Source: Solirubrobacter pauli (lineage in GTDB: Bacteria; Actinomycetota; Thermoleophilia; Solirubrobacterales; Solirubrobacteraceae). Taken from it: 64,000 bases of DNA. The translations under genes were made by a program, and so were the position numbers. Position 1 is the stretch's first letter, and the number at the start of each line of letters is the position of its first letter. The stretch spans positions 2,651,426-2,715,425 of the forward strand of contig NZ_RBIL01000001.1 in the NCBI RefSeq assembly GCF_003633755.1, read 5' to 3'. The notes below the pieces were generated by a model. It was not told the DNA's origin. It made no database searches and worked only from the letters and a program-made list of their open reading frames with translations. Positions 53,903-63,038 of the stretch are shown one piece after another.

Positions 53903-55963
53903 TTGCCCTCCGTCGTCAGAAAGCTCACCGCGCTCGACGCCTACGTCAACGCCGTCATCCTCGTCGGTGCCGTCTGCGCGGTGTGGCTCACCCTCGACGG
54001 AGCGGGTGAGCTCCATCGCCTCTGGTCACCGGAGGCGATGGTGTTCTTCGTCTTCGCCTTCGGTGGCGAGTTCGTGACGCTGAAGGTGATGACCCGCGGC
54101 GCGGAAGGCGAGGTCACGACCTCGACCACGTTCGCGCTCGCCGCGATGATCCTGGTCCACCCGCTGGCGGGCCTGATCGCGCTCGGCTCGGCCAACCTCG
54201 TGGCCGACACCTGGGGCCGCAAACCGCTCCAGAAGATCCTCTTCAACTTCTTCCAGTACGCGATCGTCGTCGGCGCCGCCGGCCTGGTGATGAAGCTCCT
54301 CACCGGGCTGCCGCGCGACGCCGCGCCGCACCTGGACCCGTCCGACCTGCCGGGCGTGCTGATCGCGGCGCTGGTGTTCTTCATCGCCAACATCGGCCTG
54401 GTCTCGATCGTGGTGGCGCTCGCGACGCAGTCGAGCGTGTTCACCTACCTCGCGCGCGACCTCTTCTTCCAGGCGTCGATCAACGGCCTGATGCTCGGCC
54501 TGGCGCCGATCGTCGTGCTCGCCGCCGACTTCGCGCTGCCGGCCATCGCGCTGCTGTTCCTGCCGATCTTCGCCGTCCACCGCGGTGGCCGCGAAGCGAT
54601 CGCGAAGGAGCACCAGGCGCTCCACGACGCGCTGACCGGCCTCCCGAACCGCGAGCTGTTCAAGGACCGGATCGACCAGACGGTGCGCACCGCCAAGCGC
54701 ACGGGCGAGACCGCGGTCGTGATGATCATGGACCTCGACCACTTCAAGGAGATCAACGACACGCTCGGCCACCACATGGGCGACGCGCTCCTGCAGGAGG
54801 TCTCCAGCCGGCTCCAGAAGGCGCTGCGCGACTCCGACACCGTCGCCCGGCTCGGCGGCGACGAGTTCGGCGTCCTGCTGCCGTCGGTCACCACCGCCGA
54901 CGACGCCACCGCGGTCGCCCAGCAGCTCCTCGGCCACCTGCGTGAGCCGTTCGTGCTCGACGGGATGCGGCTGGAGATCGACGCCTCGATCGGCCTCGCC
55001 CTCTTCCCCAAGGACGGCGAGCACAACGAGACGCTCCAGCAGCGCGCCGACATCGCCATGTACTCGGCCAAGCAGGCGGGCCGCGGGTTCGCGATGTTCG
55101 AGCCCGAGCTGGACCGCCACTCGCCGCGCCGCCTCGCGCTGGCCGGCGGCCTGCGCTCCGCGATCGGCGAGGGGCAGATCCGCCTCTTCTACCAGCCCAA
55201 GGCGGACCTCCGCACGGGCCGGATCATGGGCTGCGAGGCGCTCGCGCGCTGGGACCACCCCGAGTTCGGGATCGTCGGCCCGTCCGAGTTCGTGCCGATC
55301 GCCGAGCAGACCGGCCTGATCACGCCGCTGACCTCGTTCGTCCTGGACGCCGCCATCCAGCAGGTGGGCGAGTGGCAGCGGGCGGGCCTGGAGCTGTCGG
55401 TCGCCGTCAACCTCTCCGCGCGCTCGTTCCTGGACACGCAGCTCGCCGTCGAGATCCCGCGGCTGCTCGCACGGCACTCGGTCGAGGCGCGCCTGCTCGA
55501 GCTCGAGATCACCGAGTCGATGCTGATGACCGATCCGGCGCGCGCCGAGGCGACCCTCACGCGCCTGCACCAGATCGGCCTGACGCTCTCGGTCGACGAC
55601 TTCGGCACGGGCTACTCGTCGCTCGCGAACCTCAAGCGCCTCCCGGTCGACGTGATCAAGATCGACAAGTCGTTCGTGATGGAGATGGCGGTGGACGCGT
55701 CGGACGCGGCGATCGTGCGGTCGACGATCGAGCTGGCCCACAACCTCGGCCTGCGCGTCGTCGCCGAGGGCGTGGAGTCCGAGGATGCGTGGCGGCACCT
55801 CGACGCGCTCGGCTGCGACCTCGCGCAGGGCTACTACCTCTCGCGCCCACTCCCGGCCGAAGCGGCAACGCGCCTGATCCACGAGCGCGGCGCCGGGTTC
55901 CAGGCGTCCGTCGGGCCGTCGAGGCCGCCGCAGGATCTCCTGCAACGATTTACGAAAGTTTGA
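53903..55963 (+). CDS. GGDEF-EAL cyclic-di-GMP protein with membrane sensor
   Basis: This 686-residue protein has six to seven TMs (about 12-225), then GGDEF (about 235-400) with intact GGDEF (318-322) and I-site RDSD (309-312), and EAL (about 415-665) with CEALARW (445-451), VNLSARSF and DDFGTGYSS. Both cyclase and phosphodiesterase motifs look complete, so it may make or break c-di-GMP according to input. The start is TTG 53903 with poor ribosome site; no ATG or GTG is close by in frame, and the first TM begins at residue 12. Confidence 0.9.
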   Translation: MPSVVRKLTALDAYVNAVILVGAVCAVWLTLDGAGELHRLWSPEAMVFFVFAFGGEFVTLKVMTRGAEGEVTTSTTFALAAMILVHPLAGLIALGSANLVADTWGRKPLQKILFNFFQYAIVVGAAGLVMKLLTGLPRDAAPHLDPSDLPGVLIAALVFFIANIGLVSIVVALATQSSVFTYLARDLFFQASINGLMLGLAPIVVLAADFALPAIALLFLPIFAVHRGGREAIAKEHQALHDALTGLPNRELFKDRIDQTVRTAKRTGETAVVMIMDLDHFKEINDTLGHHMGDALLQEVSSRLQKALRDSDTVARLGGDEFGVLLPSVTTADDATAVAQQLLGHLREPFVLDGMRLEIDASIGLALFPKDGEHNETLQQRADIAMYSAKQAGRGFAMFEPELDRHSPRRLALAGGLRSAIGEGQIRLFYQPKADLRTGRIMGCEALARWDHPEFGIVGPSEFVPIAEQTGLITPLTSFVLDAAIQQVGEWQRAGLELSVAVNLSARSFLDTQLAVEIPRLLARHSVEARLLELEITESMLMTDPARAEATLTRLHQIGLTLSVDDFGTGYSSLANLKRLPVDVIKIDKSFVMEMAVDASDAAIVRSTIELAHNLGLRVVAEGVESEDAWRHLDALGCDLAQGYYLSRPLPAEAATRLIHERGAGFQASVGPSRPPQDLLQRFTKV

Positions 55964-55984
55964 TCCCGTGCCGAAATAGGGCGT

Positions 55985-56827
55985 GTGATCCGTGCCGTCG
56001 CTGTTCTCACCGCCCTGCTCGTCCTGCCCGCAAGCGCCCACGCGCAGAGCGGCGGAGCCGCCGCGCCGACCGCTCGCGGCTTCACCGCCGCGCCGGCGAT
56101 CGTGACGGAGGGCGGCTCGGTCACCTTCACCGCCAAGGTCACGCCGAAGGCCCTCGCTCGCGTGGACGTGATCGCGCCCGGCAAGCCCGCCGTGCGCACG
56201 AAGCTCGGCCGCGTCGGCGCGAGCGGGACGATCAAGGCGACCTGGACCGCCGCGCTCACGCCCGGCAAGTACACGGCCCGGCTCGTGGTGACGATCGGCA
56301 GGAGCAAGCAGTACTTCCGCCGCCCGCTGACCGTCGGCGCCAAGCCCGCCGCGCCCGCGCCGCCGGCCCCGCCCGCGACGCTCACGTCGACCGGCTCGCG
56401 GATCTTCCCCGTGCAGGGCCCGTTCAACTTCGGCGGTGAGCTCTCGCGCTTCGGCGCCGGCCGCACCGGTCACATCCACCAGGGCCAGGACGTCGCCGCG
56501 GCGGAGGGCACGCCGGTCGTGACGCCGATCGCCGGGACCGTCTTCCAGGTCGCCTACCAGGCGAGCGGCGCCGGCTACTACGTCGTGATCGCGGGCGTCG
56601 ACGGCCGCCACTACGTCTTCATGCACCTCAAGGCCGACTCGACCGTGGTCGCCAAGGGCGCGCCGGTCGCGCCCGGCCAGCGGATCGCGAACGTCGGCAA
56701 CACCGGCGGCTCCGACGGCCCGCACCTGCACTTCGAGATCTGGGTCAACGGCTGGTGGGCGACGAAGGCCTCGGCCCCGATCGACCCGCTGCCCGAGCTG
56801 CAGGCCTGGGCTACCGCCGCAGCATGA
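55985..56827 (+). CDS. secreted M23 (LytM) peptidase
   Basis: This 280-residue exported protein has a signal peptide 1-20 (MIRAVAVLTALLVLPASAHA), an Ig-like beta domain (about 30-118), an Ala-Pro linker (119-132) and an M23 domain with Zn ligands H165 and D169 (HQGQD) and HLH (247-249). M23 enzymes cut peptidoglycan cross-bridges, although some act as scaffolds; the ligands here are complete. Start GTG 55985, 21 bases after the GGDEF-EAL gene. Its 3' end overlaps the convergent helicase gene by 17 bases. Confidence 0.9.
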   Translation: MIRAVAVLTALLVLPASAHAQSGGAAAPTARGFTAAPAIVTEGGSVTFTAKVTPKALARVDVIAPGKPAVRTKLGRVGASGTIKATWTAALTPGKYTARLVVTIGRSKQYFRRPLTVGAKPAAPAPPAPPATLTSTGSRIFPVQGPFNFGGELSRFGAGRTGHIHQGQDVAAAEGTPVVTPIAGTVFQVAYQASGAGYYVVIAGVDGRHYVFMHLKADSTVVAKGAPVAPGQRIANVGNTGGSDGPHLHFEIWVNGWWATKASAPIDPLPELQAWATAAA

Positions 56828-59054
56828 GCTTCATCAGGGCGGCGCTGCCCGCCTTCGAGAGCGGCTCGTTGAGGTTGCCGCACTTGGGCGACTGCACGCA
56901 GGACGGGCAACCCGACTCGCACGGGCACTCGCTCACGAGCCGGTAGGCGTCGCCCACCAGCCGCTCGAACTCCTCGTAGCCGCGGCGGGAGATGCCGATC
57001 CCGCCCGGGTGGCCGTCGTAGATGAAGATCGTCGGGCCGCCGGTCTGCGGGTGGTAGTTGGTCGAGAGACCGCCGATGTCCCAGCGGTCGCACATCGCCA
57101 GCAGCGGCAGGACGGCGATCTGCGAGTGCTCGGCCGCGTGCAGCGTGCCGACCTCGTCCTCGTCGAGCTCGTACCACAGCGCCTGCGTCGTGAACGACGT
57201 CTGGGGCAGGTCGAGTCCGATGATGTCCATCGCCTCGTGGTCGTTGAGGCGGCGGCGCTGGTAGGCCAGCACCTGCTCGCTCACGACCACCTTGCCGAAG
57301 CTCAGCTTCACGCCGAGCGCGTGGCGGGTGGCGAGGACCTCCTCGATCGCCGTGTCGGTCTCGCGCTTGGGCTGCGTGTACCAGTTGCCGTCGAACGGGC
57401 GGACGAACGCGCGCCGGTCGTCGAGCTGGAGCGCGGCGACCTCGAACGTGCGGCCTCCGTGCAGGTAGACCGCGCCCTGGTGGACCGTCGACGGCGCCGA
57501 GCCGGCGTCGACCGTCCCGATCACCTCGCCCGTGCCGCCGTCGATCACGGACACCGCGTCCAGCCCGGCGGAGCGCAGCGACACCGCGCCCGCCGGGTAC
57601 TCGTCCGCGCGGCGCAGGACGTACGTGCCGTCGGGGCGCAGGCGCAGCTCGCCCGCGCCGACGAGCACGTCGGCCGCCGCGCGCCAGTTGGGCCCGAGGA
57701 TCTCGTCGTCCTCGTGCGAGAGCGGACCCTCGTGCGCCGCGCACAGCAGGTGCGCGGCGAACAGCTGCTCGTTCTCCGGATCGAGGATCGCGGCCTCGAC
57801 CGGGCGCTCGAGGAACTCGTCGGGGTGGCGGCAGAAGAACTGGTCCAGGGCGTCCTCGCCCGCGACGTAGACCGCCAGTCCGCGTCCGCGGCGGCCGGCG
57901 CGACCCCACATCTGCTTGAGCGACGCGACCGTGCCGGGGAACGTGACGCAGATCGCCGCGTCCAGCGCGCCGATGTCGATGCCCAGCTCGAGCGCGTCGG
58001 TGGAGACGACGCCGAGCAGCTCGCCGGCCGTGAGCCGTCGCTCGATCTCACGCCGCTGCGCGGGCGTGTAGCCGGCGCGGTAGGGCGCGATCCGCTCGGC
58101 CAGCTCCGGGTAGCCGCGCTTCTTGAGCTCGAGCTCGGCGAACTTCGCCATCAGCTCGATGCCCTTGCGCGACTTCATGAACACGATCGTCCGCGCGCCT
58201 TCGATCACGAGCCCGACGAGCAGGTCGGCGGCCTCGGCCAGCGCCGATCGCCGTCGCGCCGTCTCCGGGTCGGTGATCGGCGGGTTCCACATCGCGATCG
58301 AGCGGTTCGTGCCCGGCGAGCCGTCCTTGCTGACCACCTCGACGTCGTCGAGGCCGGTGAGCCGCTCCGCCAGCTCGCCCGGGTTGGCGACCGTCGCGCT
58401 CGCCAGCAGGAACCGCGGCGCGGTGCCGTAGAACTCGCAGATCCGCCGCAGCCGCCGGATCACGTTCGCGACGTGCGAGCCGAACACGCCGCGGTAGACG
58501 TGCGCCTCGTCGATCACGACCACGGCGAGCCCGCTGAAGAACCGCTCCCACTGCGTGTGGTTCGGGAGGATCCCGAGGTGCAGCATGTCGGGGTTGGTGA
58601 GGATCAGGTTCGCGCGCCGGCGCAGCTCGGCGCGGTGCTCGCGCGGCGTGTCGCCGTCGTAGATCGCCGGCTGCAGGCGCTTGAGGTTGAACGCGTGCAG
58701 CGCCCGCGCCTGGTCCTGGGCCAGCGCCTTGGACGGGTACAGGTAGAGCGCCCGCGCCATCGGGACGGTCGCGATCGTCTGCAACGTCGGCAGCTGGAAG
58801 CACAGCGACTTGCCGGACGCGGTGCCGGTGGTGACGATCGTCGGCCCTTCGAACGCGGCCTCCAGCGCCTCGGCCTGGTGGCCCCAGAGGAAGTCGACGC
58901 CGCGCCGGGCGAGCGCCTGGCGCACGTCCGGGTGCAGCTCCTCCGGCACCGGGACCATGGTCCCGTGGCGCGCATGCTCCATCGCCTGGCGGACGAGCCG
59001 GTCGTCCACGCGCCCGGACGCGAGCAGCGCGTCCCAGGGCTCCTGCTCACGCAC
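56811..59054 (-). CDS. mrfA: MrfA/YprA-type DEAD helicase with DUF1998
   Basis: This 747-residue SF2 helicase has Walker A TTGTASGKS (75-83), DEAH (182-185), LLASATVANP (motif III), STDALELGIDIG and QMWGRAGRRGRG (motifs V, VI). The C-terminal DUF1998 ends with a four-Cys cluster CPCESGCPSC plus a later Cys (about 715-735). Length equals B. subtilis MrfA, which acts in excision repair of mitomycin crosslinks with the nuclease MrfB. No mrfB-like gene is next to it. GTG 59054 has GAAGGGG at proper distance; GTG 59063 is an alternative. Confidence 0.9.
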   Translation of the reverse strand: MREQEPWDALLASGRVDDRLVRQAMEHARHGTMVPVPEELHPDVRQALARRGVDFLWGHQAEALEAAFEGPTIVTTGTASGKSLCFQLPTLQTIATVPMARALYLYPSKALAQDQARALHAFNLKRLQPAIYDGDTPREHRAELRRRANLILTNPDMLHLGILPNHTQWERFFSGLAVVVIDEAHVYRGVFGSHVANVIRRLRRICEFYGTAPRFLLASATVANPGELAERLTGLDDVEVVSKDGSPGTNRSIAMWNPPITDPETARRRSALAEAADLLVGLVIEGARTIVFMKSRKGIELMAKFAELELKKRGYPELAERIAPYRAGYTPAQRREIERRLTAGELLGVVSTDALELGIDIGALDAAICVTFPGTVASLKQMWGRAGRRGRGLAVYVAGEDALDQFFCRHPDEFLERPVEAAILDPENEQLFAAHLLCAAHEGPLSHEDDEILGPNWRAAADVLVGAGELRLRPDGTYVLRRADEYPAGAVSLRSAGLDAVSVIDGGTGEVIGTVDAGSAPSTVHQGAVYLHGGRTFEVAALQLDDRRAFVRPFDGNWYTQPKRETDTAIEEVLATRHALGVKLSFGKVVVSEQVLAYQRRRLNDHEAMDIIGLDLPQTSFTTQALWYELDEDEVGTLHAAEHSQIAVLPLLAMCDRWDIGGLSTNYHPQTGGPTIFIYDGHPGGIGISRRGYEEFERLVGDAYRLVSECPCESGCPSCVQSPKCGNLNEPLSKAGSAALMKLMLRR

Positions 59055-59150
59055 GACGGACACCCCTTCGATGCTAGGGCCCGGACCCGATTCAGCCCCG
59101 GGGGTGGTCAGGCCGATACGGGACAGACCCCCCAACCTCCGAGGATTGCC

Positions 59151-59462
59151 GTGCCCAGCAAGCTCACCCTGGCGACCGCCGCCGTCACGTTCCTGTTCGC
59201 CGCCGTGCCCGCGACGGCGGACGCGACCGACGTCTGCAACGAGGCCGAGAACTCCCACCGCGGCGGCTACACCGTCAACGGCGGGCCGGTCGACCCCAAC
59301 CCGCCCGCGTTCCTGCGCGGCTCCCAGATGCGCGTCGGCAACGGCAAGGGCGCCGGGCTCGTGCACGCGGCCGAGCGCTCGCCGGCGCTGCGCACGTGCG
59401 GGCCCGAGGGCGGGACCGGCGGCGGCGACGGCGGTGGCGACGGCGAGGGCATGCCCACCTAG
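59151..59462 (+). CDS. small secreted protein of unknown function, 103 residues
   Basis: GTG 59151 with GAGG 7 bases before it. Signal peptide about 1-24 (LTLATAAVTFLFAAVPATAD), then a short domain with two Cys (DVCNEAEN and LRTCGPEG) and a Gly/Asp tail (GGGDGGGDGEG). No family recognised. It ends against the convergent DUF2867 gene without a gap. Confidence 0.65.
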   Translation: MPSKLTLATAAVTFLFAAVPATADATDVCNEAENSHRGGYTVNGGPVDPNPPAFLRGSQMRVGNGKGAGLVHAAERSPALRTCGPEGGTGGGDGGGDGEGMPT

Positions 59463-60062
59463 CTAGGCGAGCGCCTGCCACCGGCGGTCGATCGTCTGCA
59501 GGAGCAGCGGGTAGACGATCGCCAGCCGGAACGGCTTGATCGCCGCCATGTAGGCGCGCCCGAACGCTCCCGCCGGCTTGACCAGCACGGCCATCTGCGC
59601 GTGATAGCCGTCGTCGTCCGGCACCCAGCCGACGTGCAGGAGGCCGTGCATCGTGCGGTTGGCGATCTCGGCCACCCACTCGTCCTCGGTCTTGTAGACC
59701 GAGCGGAAGATCGGCTCGGTGGTCTCGCGCCCCGGCACCGCGCGGATGTCGGGGCCGCGCGGGCCTTCGGCCAGGTGCGACGGGAGGCGGTCGCGCAGCG
59801 ACGTCACCCGCCCGTCGAGGCCGTCGCCCGCCCGGTCCCAGCCGAAGAGCCTCCCGAGCTGCCAGCGCAGCGCGAACAGCGCGCGGAACGGCACCGGGAA
59901 GTCCGCCGGCCGGCCGCGCGCGACGAACTGGTCCAGCAGCTGCGGGAAGTCGTCCCTGCGTCCGGGCGTCGGCAGCGCCCACACGTCCTCGAGCTCGAAG
60001 TCCGGCGCCAGCGCGTGGATGAGCCATGGATACGACGTGTGCGCCTCGTCGGGAAGCCTCAT
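59463..60062 (-). CDS. DUF2867 protein under TetR control
   Basis: This 199-residue protein has LPDEAHTSYPWLIHALAPDF at the N-terminus, VYKTEDEWVAEIANRTMHGL and the ending FRLAIVYPLLLQTIDRRWQA, as in DUF2867 proteins with a C-terminal amphipathic helix. Function unknown; some relatives are fused to NAD-binding epimerase domains. GGAGGT lies 9 bases before ATG 60062. The divergent TetR gene and operator palindromes sit 8-55 bases away. Confidence 0.82.
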   Translation of the reverse strand: MRLPDEAHTSYPWLIHALAPDFELEDVWALPTPGRRDDFPQLLDQFVARGRPADFPVPFRALFALRWQLGRLFGWDRAGDGLDGRVTSLRDRLPSHLAEGPRGPDIRAVPGRETTEPIFRSVYKTEDEWVAEIANRTMHGLLHVGWVPDDDGYHAQMAVLVKPAGAFGRAYMAAIKPFRLAIVYPLLLQTIDRRWQALA

Positions 60063-60070
60063 CTCGTACC

Positions 60071-60113
60071 TCCATACAGTGGTGTACGGAGGTGACCGTA
60101 CAGTACTGTACGG
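60071..60113. promoter_or_regulatory. tandem palindromic TetR operators
   Basis: CCGTACAGTACTGTACGG (60096-60113) is a perfect 18-base palindrome. TCCATACAGTGGTGTACGGA (60071-60090) is an imperfect copy with the same TACAnnnTGTA core. Both lie between the divergent DUF2867 and TetR genes, and a -10-like TACTGT (60104-60109) lies inside the perfect copy, so binding would repress both directions. Confidence 0.75.
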
Positions 60114-60116
60114 CGC

Positions 60117-60626
60117 ATCGCAACCCGTGAGGACTGGACCCGCGCCGCGCTCGGCGCGCTGGCGGACGGCGGCGTCTCCGCCGTGGCCGTCGACCGGCTG
60201 ACGAAGGTCGTCGGCGCCACGCGCGGCAGCTTCTACTGGCACTTCAAGGACCGCGACGAGCTCGTGGCGGCCGCGCTCGCGCTCTGGGAGCGCGAGTACA
60301 CGACCGACCTGATCCCGCTGGCCGAGGCCGTGCCCGACCCGCGCGAGCGGCTGCGCGTCCTGTTCGAGCGCGTGTACGAGCCCCGGGCGGAGCCGATCGA
60401 GATCGCATTGGCCAAGGCGGCCGACGACCCGCTCGTGGCGCCGGTGTTCGCGCGCGTGGGTGAGGCGCGGATGGCGCTGCTGCGCTCGATCTTCCTCGAG
60501 CTCGGGCTGAGCCCGGAGGAGGCAGAGGCGCGCACGTGGCTCGCGTGGGCGTTCTACGTCGGTCACCACCAGGCTCCCGGGCGTCCGGAGCGGCTCGACC
60601 GCATCGTCGCGCTGCTCGGGTCGTGA
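60117..60626 (+). CDS. TetR-family regulator, probable non-standard start
   Basis: The HTH is RAALGALADGGVSAVAVDRL and VVGATRGSFYWHFKDRDELV, with a 169-residue total if counted from the ATC at 60117. In frame, the only codons between the upstream stop (60093) and the HTH are non-standard. The first standard start, GTG 60183, would remove the first helix of the HTH. Related TetR proteins begin x-TREDWTRAAL, which fits the ATC at 60117 exactly. ATC start, an upstream sequencing error or loss of start are the options. It is divergent from DUF2867 and surely binds the palindromes between them (inference). Confidence 0.75.
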   Translation: MATREDWTRAALGALADGGVSAVAVDRLTKVVGATRGSFYWHFKDRDELVAAALALWEREYTTDLIPLAEAVPDPRERLRVLFERVYEPRAEPIEIALAKAADDPLVAPVFARVGEARMALLRSIFLELGLSPEEAEARTWLAWAFYVGHHQAPGRPERLDRIVALLGS

Positions 60627-60641
60627 GCTAGGTTCTTGGCC

Positions 60642-61025
60642 ATGCCCGGCTCGCTGCGCTGCGTCTTCTACGACCCTGCGGTCCTGGACCCGAGCTCACG
60701 GCTCAACGACATGGCGTTCGAGGCCTGCGCGCGCGCCGACGTCGCGGTCTACGCGCTCGCGGGCGACGAGTCCGTCGTCGAGCTCGGCGGCGAGCTGCAC
60801 GACATCGCCACCGAGGACGGCTCGGTGGCGTTCGTGATGCGGGCACTGGGCCTCGAGGGCTCGCAGTGCATCGGCGTCGGCGCGGCCTTGGCGGGCTCGC
60901 CGGTCGGCACGGTGTGGGTGAGCCCGCTCGACCTCGAGATCCGCGGCACGTTCGTCCGCGTCGCCGAGGAGGAGCAGGATCTCCTCTACCAGGCCGTGAT
61001 CAGCGAGCTGGCCCAGCGACGCTGA
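60642..61025 (+). CDS. unknown protein, 127 residues
   Basis: Start ATG 60642, 15 bases after the TetR gene. Contains ADVAVYALAGDESVVELGGE and a Gly-rich GSQCIGVGAALAGSPVGTVW segment. No signal peptide, TM or family recognised. Its last 26 bases overlap the egtD end. Could be co-transcribed with tetR. Confidence 0.6.
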   Translation: MPGSLRCVFYDPAVLDPSSRLNDMAFEACARADVAVYALAGDESVVELGGELHDIATEDGSVAFVMRALGLEGSQCIGVGAALAGSPVGTVWVSPLDLEIRGTFVRVAEEEQDLLYQAVISELAQRR

Positions 61026-61983
61026 GCGCGAACAGGCCCTCCGGGTCGGTCAGGAGCTCGCGGAGCTCCAGGCCGGCCGCGATCAGGTCGGCCTCCAGCC
61101 GCTTGTGCGTGAACTTGGCGCTGATCTCCGTGCGCAGCTCCTCGCGGTTGGCGAAGTGCACGGCGCGGTCGAGCTTGCGCACGTTGACGACCATCGGCTC
61201 GAGCGCCCGCAGGCGCATCTCGATCCACTCCTGCTCGCGGTCGTAGAACGCGACGTGCTCGAACGCGTCGAGGTCGAAGTCGGCGTCCAGCTCGCGGTTG
61301 ATGACGGCGAGCATGTTGCGGTTGAAGGCGGCGGTGATGCCGGCGCTGTCGTTGTAGGCGGCCTCGAGCACGGCGGGGTCCTTGACGAGGTCCGTGCCGA
61401 GCAGGAGCGCGTCCTGTGGCCGTAGCGCCTTCGCCAGCCCGCGCAGGAAGCGGCGCCGCGAGCCGGGCGGGAAGTTCCCGATCGTGCCGCCGAGGAACGC
61501 GATCACGCGCGGGCCCTCGGCGGGCGGGAGCGCGTCCAGGTGGCGCTCGAAGTCGCCGACCACGCCGAACACGCGCACGCCGGGGTAGCGCTCGACGAGC
61601 ATCTCCGCCGACTCGCGCAGCACGACCTCGGACACGTCGAACGGCATGTAGCGGTCCAGCGTGCCGGCCTCGCGCATGGCGTCGAGCAGCAGCAGCGTCT
61701 TGGTCGGCACGCCGCTGCCCAGCTCCACCAGCTCGGCCATCCCGGTCTGCTCGACGATGTGCGCGGCCTCGGCCTCGAGGATCGCGCGCTCGGTGCGCGT
61801 CGGGTAGTACTCCGGGAGCTTCGTGATCGCCTCGAACAGGCGCGAGCCCTCGGTGTCGTAGAAGTGCTTGGGCGGGATCTCCTTGAACGGCCGCGTCAGC
61901 CCGTCGAGCACGTCGAACGCGAGCGTGCGCTCGTCGGCGCCGAGCCGCGACACGATCTGGATGTCCTTGAACGCCGTTCTCAT
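61000..61983 (-). CDS. egtD: L-histidine N-alpha-methyltransferase
   Basis: This 327-residue SAM-dependent enzyme trimethylates histidine to hercynine in ergothioneine synthesis. It has PPKHFYDTEGSRLFEAIT, VELGSGVPTKTLLLLDAM (SAM site), YMPFDVSEVVLRESA, FLGGTIGNFPPGSRRRFLRG and YNDSAGITAAFNRNML with the His-binding Tyr/Asn/Glu region (REQEWIEMRL). Length matches mycobacterial EgtD (321). ATG overlaps the egtB stop in ATGA. Confidence 0.95.
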   Translation of the reverse strand: MRTAFKDIQIVSRLGADERTLAFDVLDGLTRPFKEIPPKHFYDTEGSRLFEAITKLPEYYPTRTERAILEAEAAHIVEQTGMAELVELGSGVPTKTLLLLDAMREAGTLDRYMPFDVSEVVLRESAEMLVERYPGVRVFGVVGDFERHLDALPPAEGPRVIAFLGGTIGNFPPGSRRRFLRGLAKALRPQDALLLGTDLVKDPAVLEAAYNDSAGITAAFNRNMLAVINRELDADFDLDAFEHVAFYDREQEWIEMRLRALEPMVVNVRKLDRAVHFANREELRTEISAKFTHKRLEADLIAAGLELRELLTDPEGLFALSVAGPAR

Positions 61984-63038
61984 CGCGCGATCCTGACTCC
62001 GGCGAAGAGCTGCCGGCGTTCGGGGAGGTCCCAGTTGCGGAAGTGGGCGGAGGCTACGCGGGGGTGGGTCGCGACCGAACCGCCGCGCAGCACGCGGTAG
62101 CGGTCGCCGAAGAAGACTTCGGAGTACTCGCGGTACGGGTGAGCCGTGAAGCCCGGATAGCCGGTGAAGGGGCTGCTCGTCCACTCCCACACGGCGCCGA
62201 CGCCCTCGAGCTGCGGCGCGGCCTTCTCCCACTCCACCTCGGTGGGGAGCCGGGCGTCGTGGGCGCGGGCGAAGGCCTCGGCCTCGTAGTGGCTGACGTG
62301 GATGACGGGCGCGTCGTCGGGGCCGCCGGGGTGGCCGGTGATGCCGTGCTCGACGCGCCAGGCCCATCCCGGCGCGGACCAGAAGGCCTCGTCCGCGTAG
62401 CCGCCGGCGTCGATGAACGCCTGCCAGGAGGCGTTCGTCACGGGCGTGCGGCCGATCGTGAAGCGGGACGTGTCGGCGGTGTGGCGGGGGCGCTCATTGT
62501 CGTAGGCGAAGCCGTCCGGGCCGGCGCCGAGGCTGAACGGCCCCTCGGGCACCTCGATCATCTCCAGGCCGGAGCCTCCGACGGTGGCCGGGCCGTGGAA
62601 CGACGGCGGCTCGATGCCGGCGAGCACCATCGCCTGGAGCATCGTCTCGGTGTGCTGGAGCTCGTGGCGGATCACGAGCTCGTGCAGCTCGCCGTCGCCG
62701 ACCGGCGCCTCGAGCGCGCGCTCGCGCACGGCCGCCATGTACTCGAGCAGCTCCTCGCCGCGCAGGAACTGCAGGTCGCCACGCACGGCGCGGGGCGTCT
62801 CGAACGCGTCGTACAAGGCGGCGAGGTCCTCTCGCAGCAGCGCGCGGCCGCCGACCCGGTGGTTGAGCCAGAGGTCCTCGTACGCCGCCATGTGCCCGAG
62901 ATCCCAGCTCAGCGGGCTCATGATCGGGTTCAGCGGGGCGTTCAGGCGTTCATCGTCCAGGTGGGCGACCAACGCGAACGTCCGTCGGCGCACCTCGTCC
63001 ATCACGGCGTGCAGATCTTCCGCCACGAGTTCGAACAT
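61980..63038 (-). CDS. egtB: ergothioneine sulfoxide synthase, short form
   Basis: This 352-residue non-haem iron enzyme joins hercynine to a thiol with O2. It has a DinB-type N-terminal domain with H49 in WDLGHMAAYEDLW and H125/H129 in RHELQHTETM (iron ligands), and an FGE-sulfatase fold (about 160-350; YDNERPRHTADTSRFTIGRT, VSHYEAEAFARAHDARLPTE, RVLRGGS). It is shorter than the 430-residue mycobacterial protein. egtA, egtC and egtE are not in the window; some two-gene systems use cysteine directly. An inverted repeat covers its start codon. Confidence 0.93.
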   Translation of the reverse strand: MFELVAEDLHAVMDEVRRRTFALVAHLDDERLNAPLNPIMSPLSWDLGHMAAYEDLWLNHRVGGRALLREDLAALYDAFETPRAVRGDLQFLRGEELLEYMAAVRERALEAPVGDGELHELVIRHELQHTETMLQAMVLAGIEPPSFHGPATVGGSGLEMIEVPEGPFSLGAGPDGFAYDNERPRHTADTSRFTIGRTPVTNASWQAFIDAGGYADEAFWSAPGWAWRVEHGITGHPGGPDDAPVIHVSHYEAEAFARAHDARLPTEVEWEKAAPQLEGVGAVWEWTSSPFTGYPGFTAHPYREYSEVFFGDRYRVLRGGSVATHPRVASAHFRNWDLPERRQLFAGVRIAR

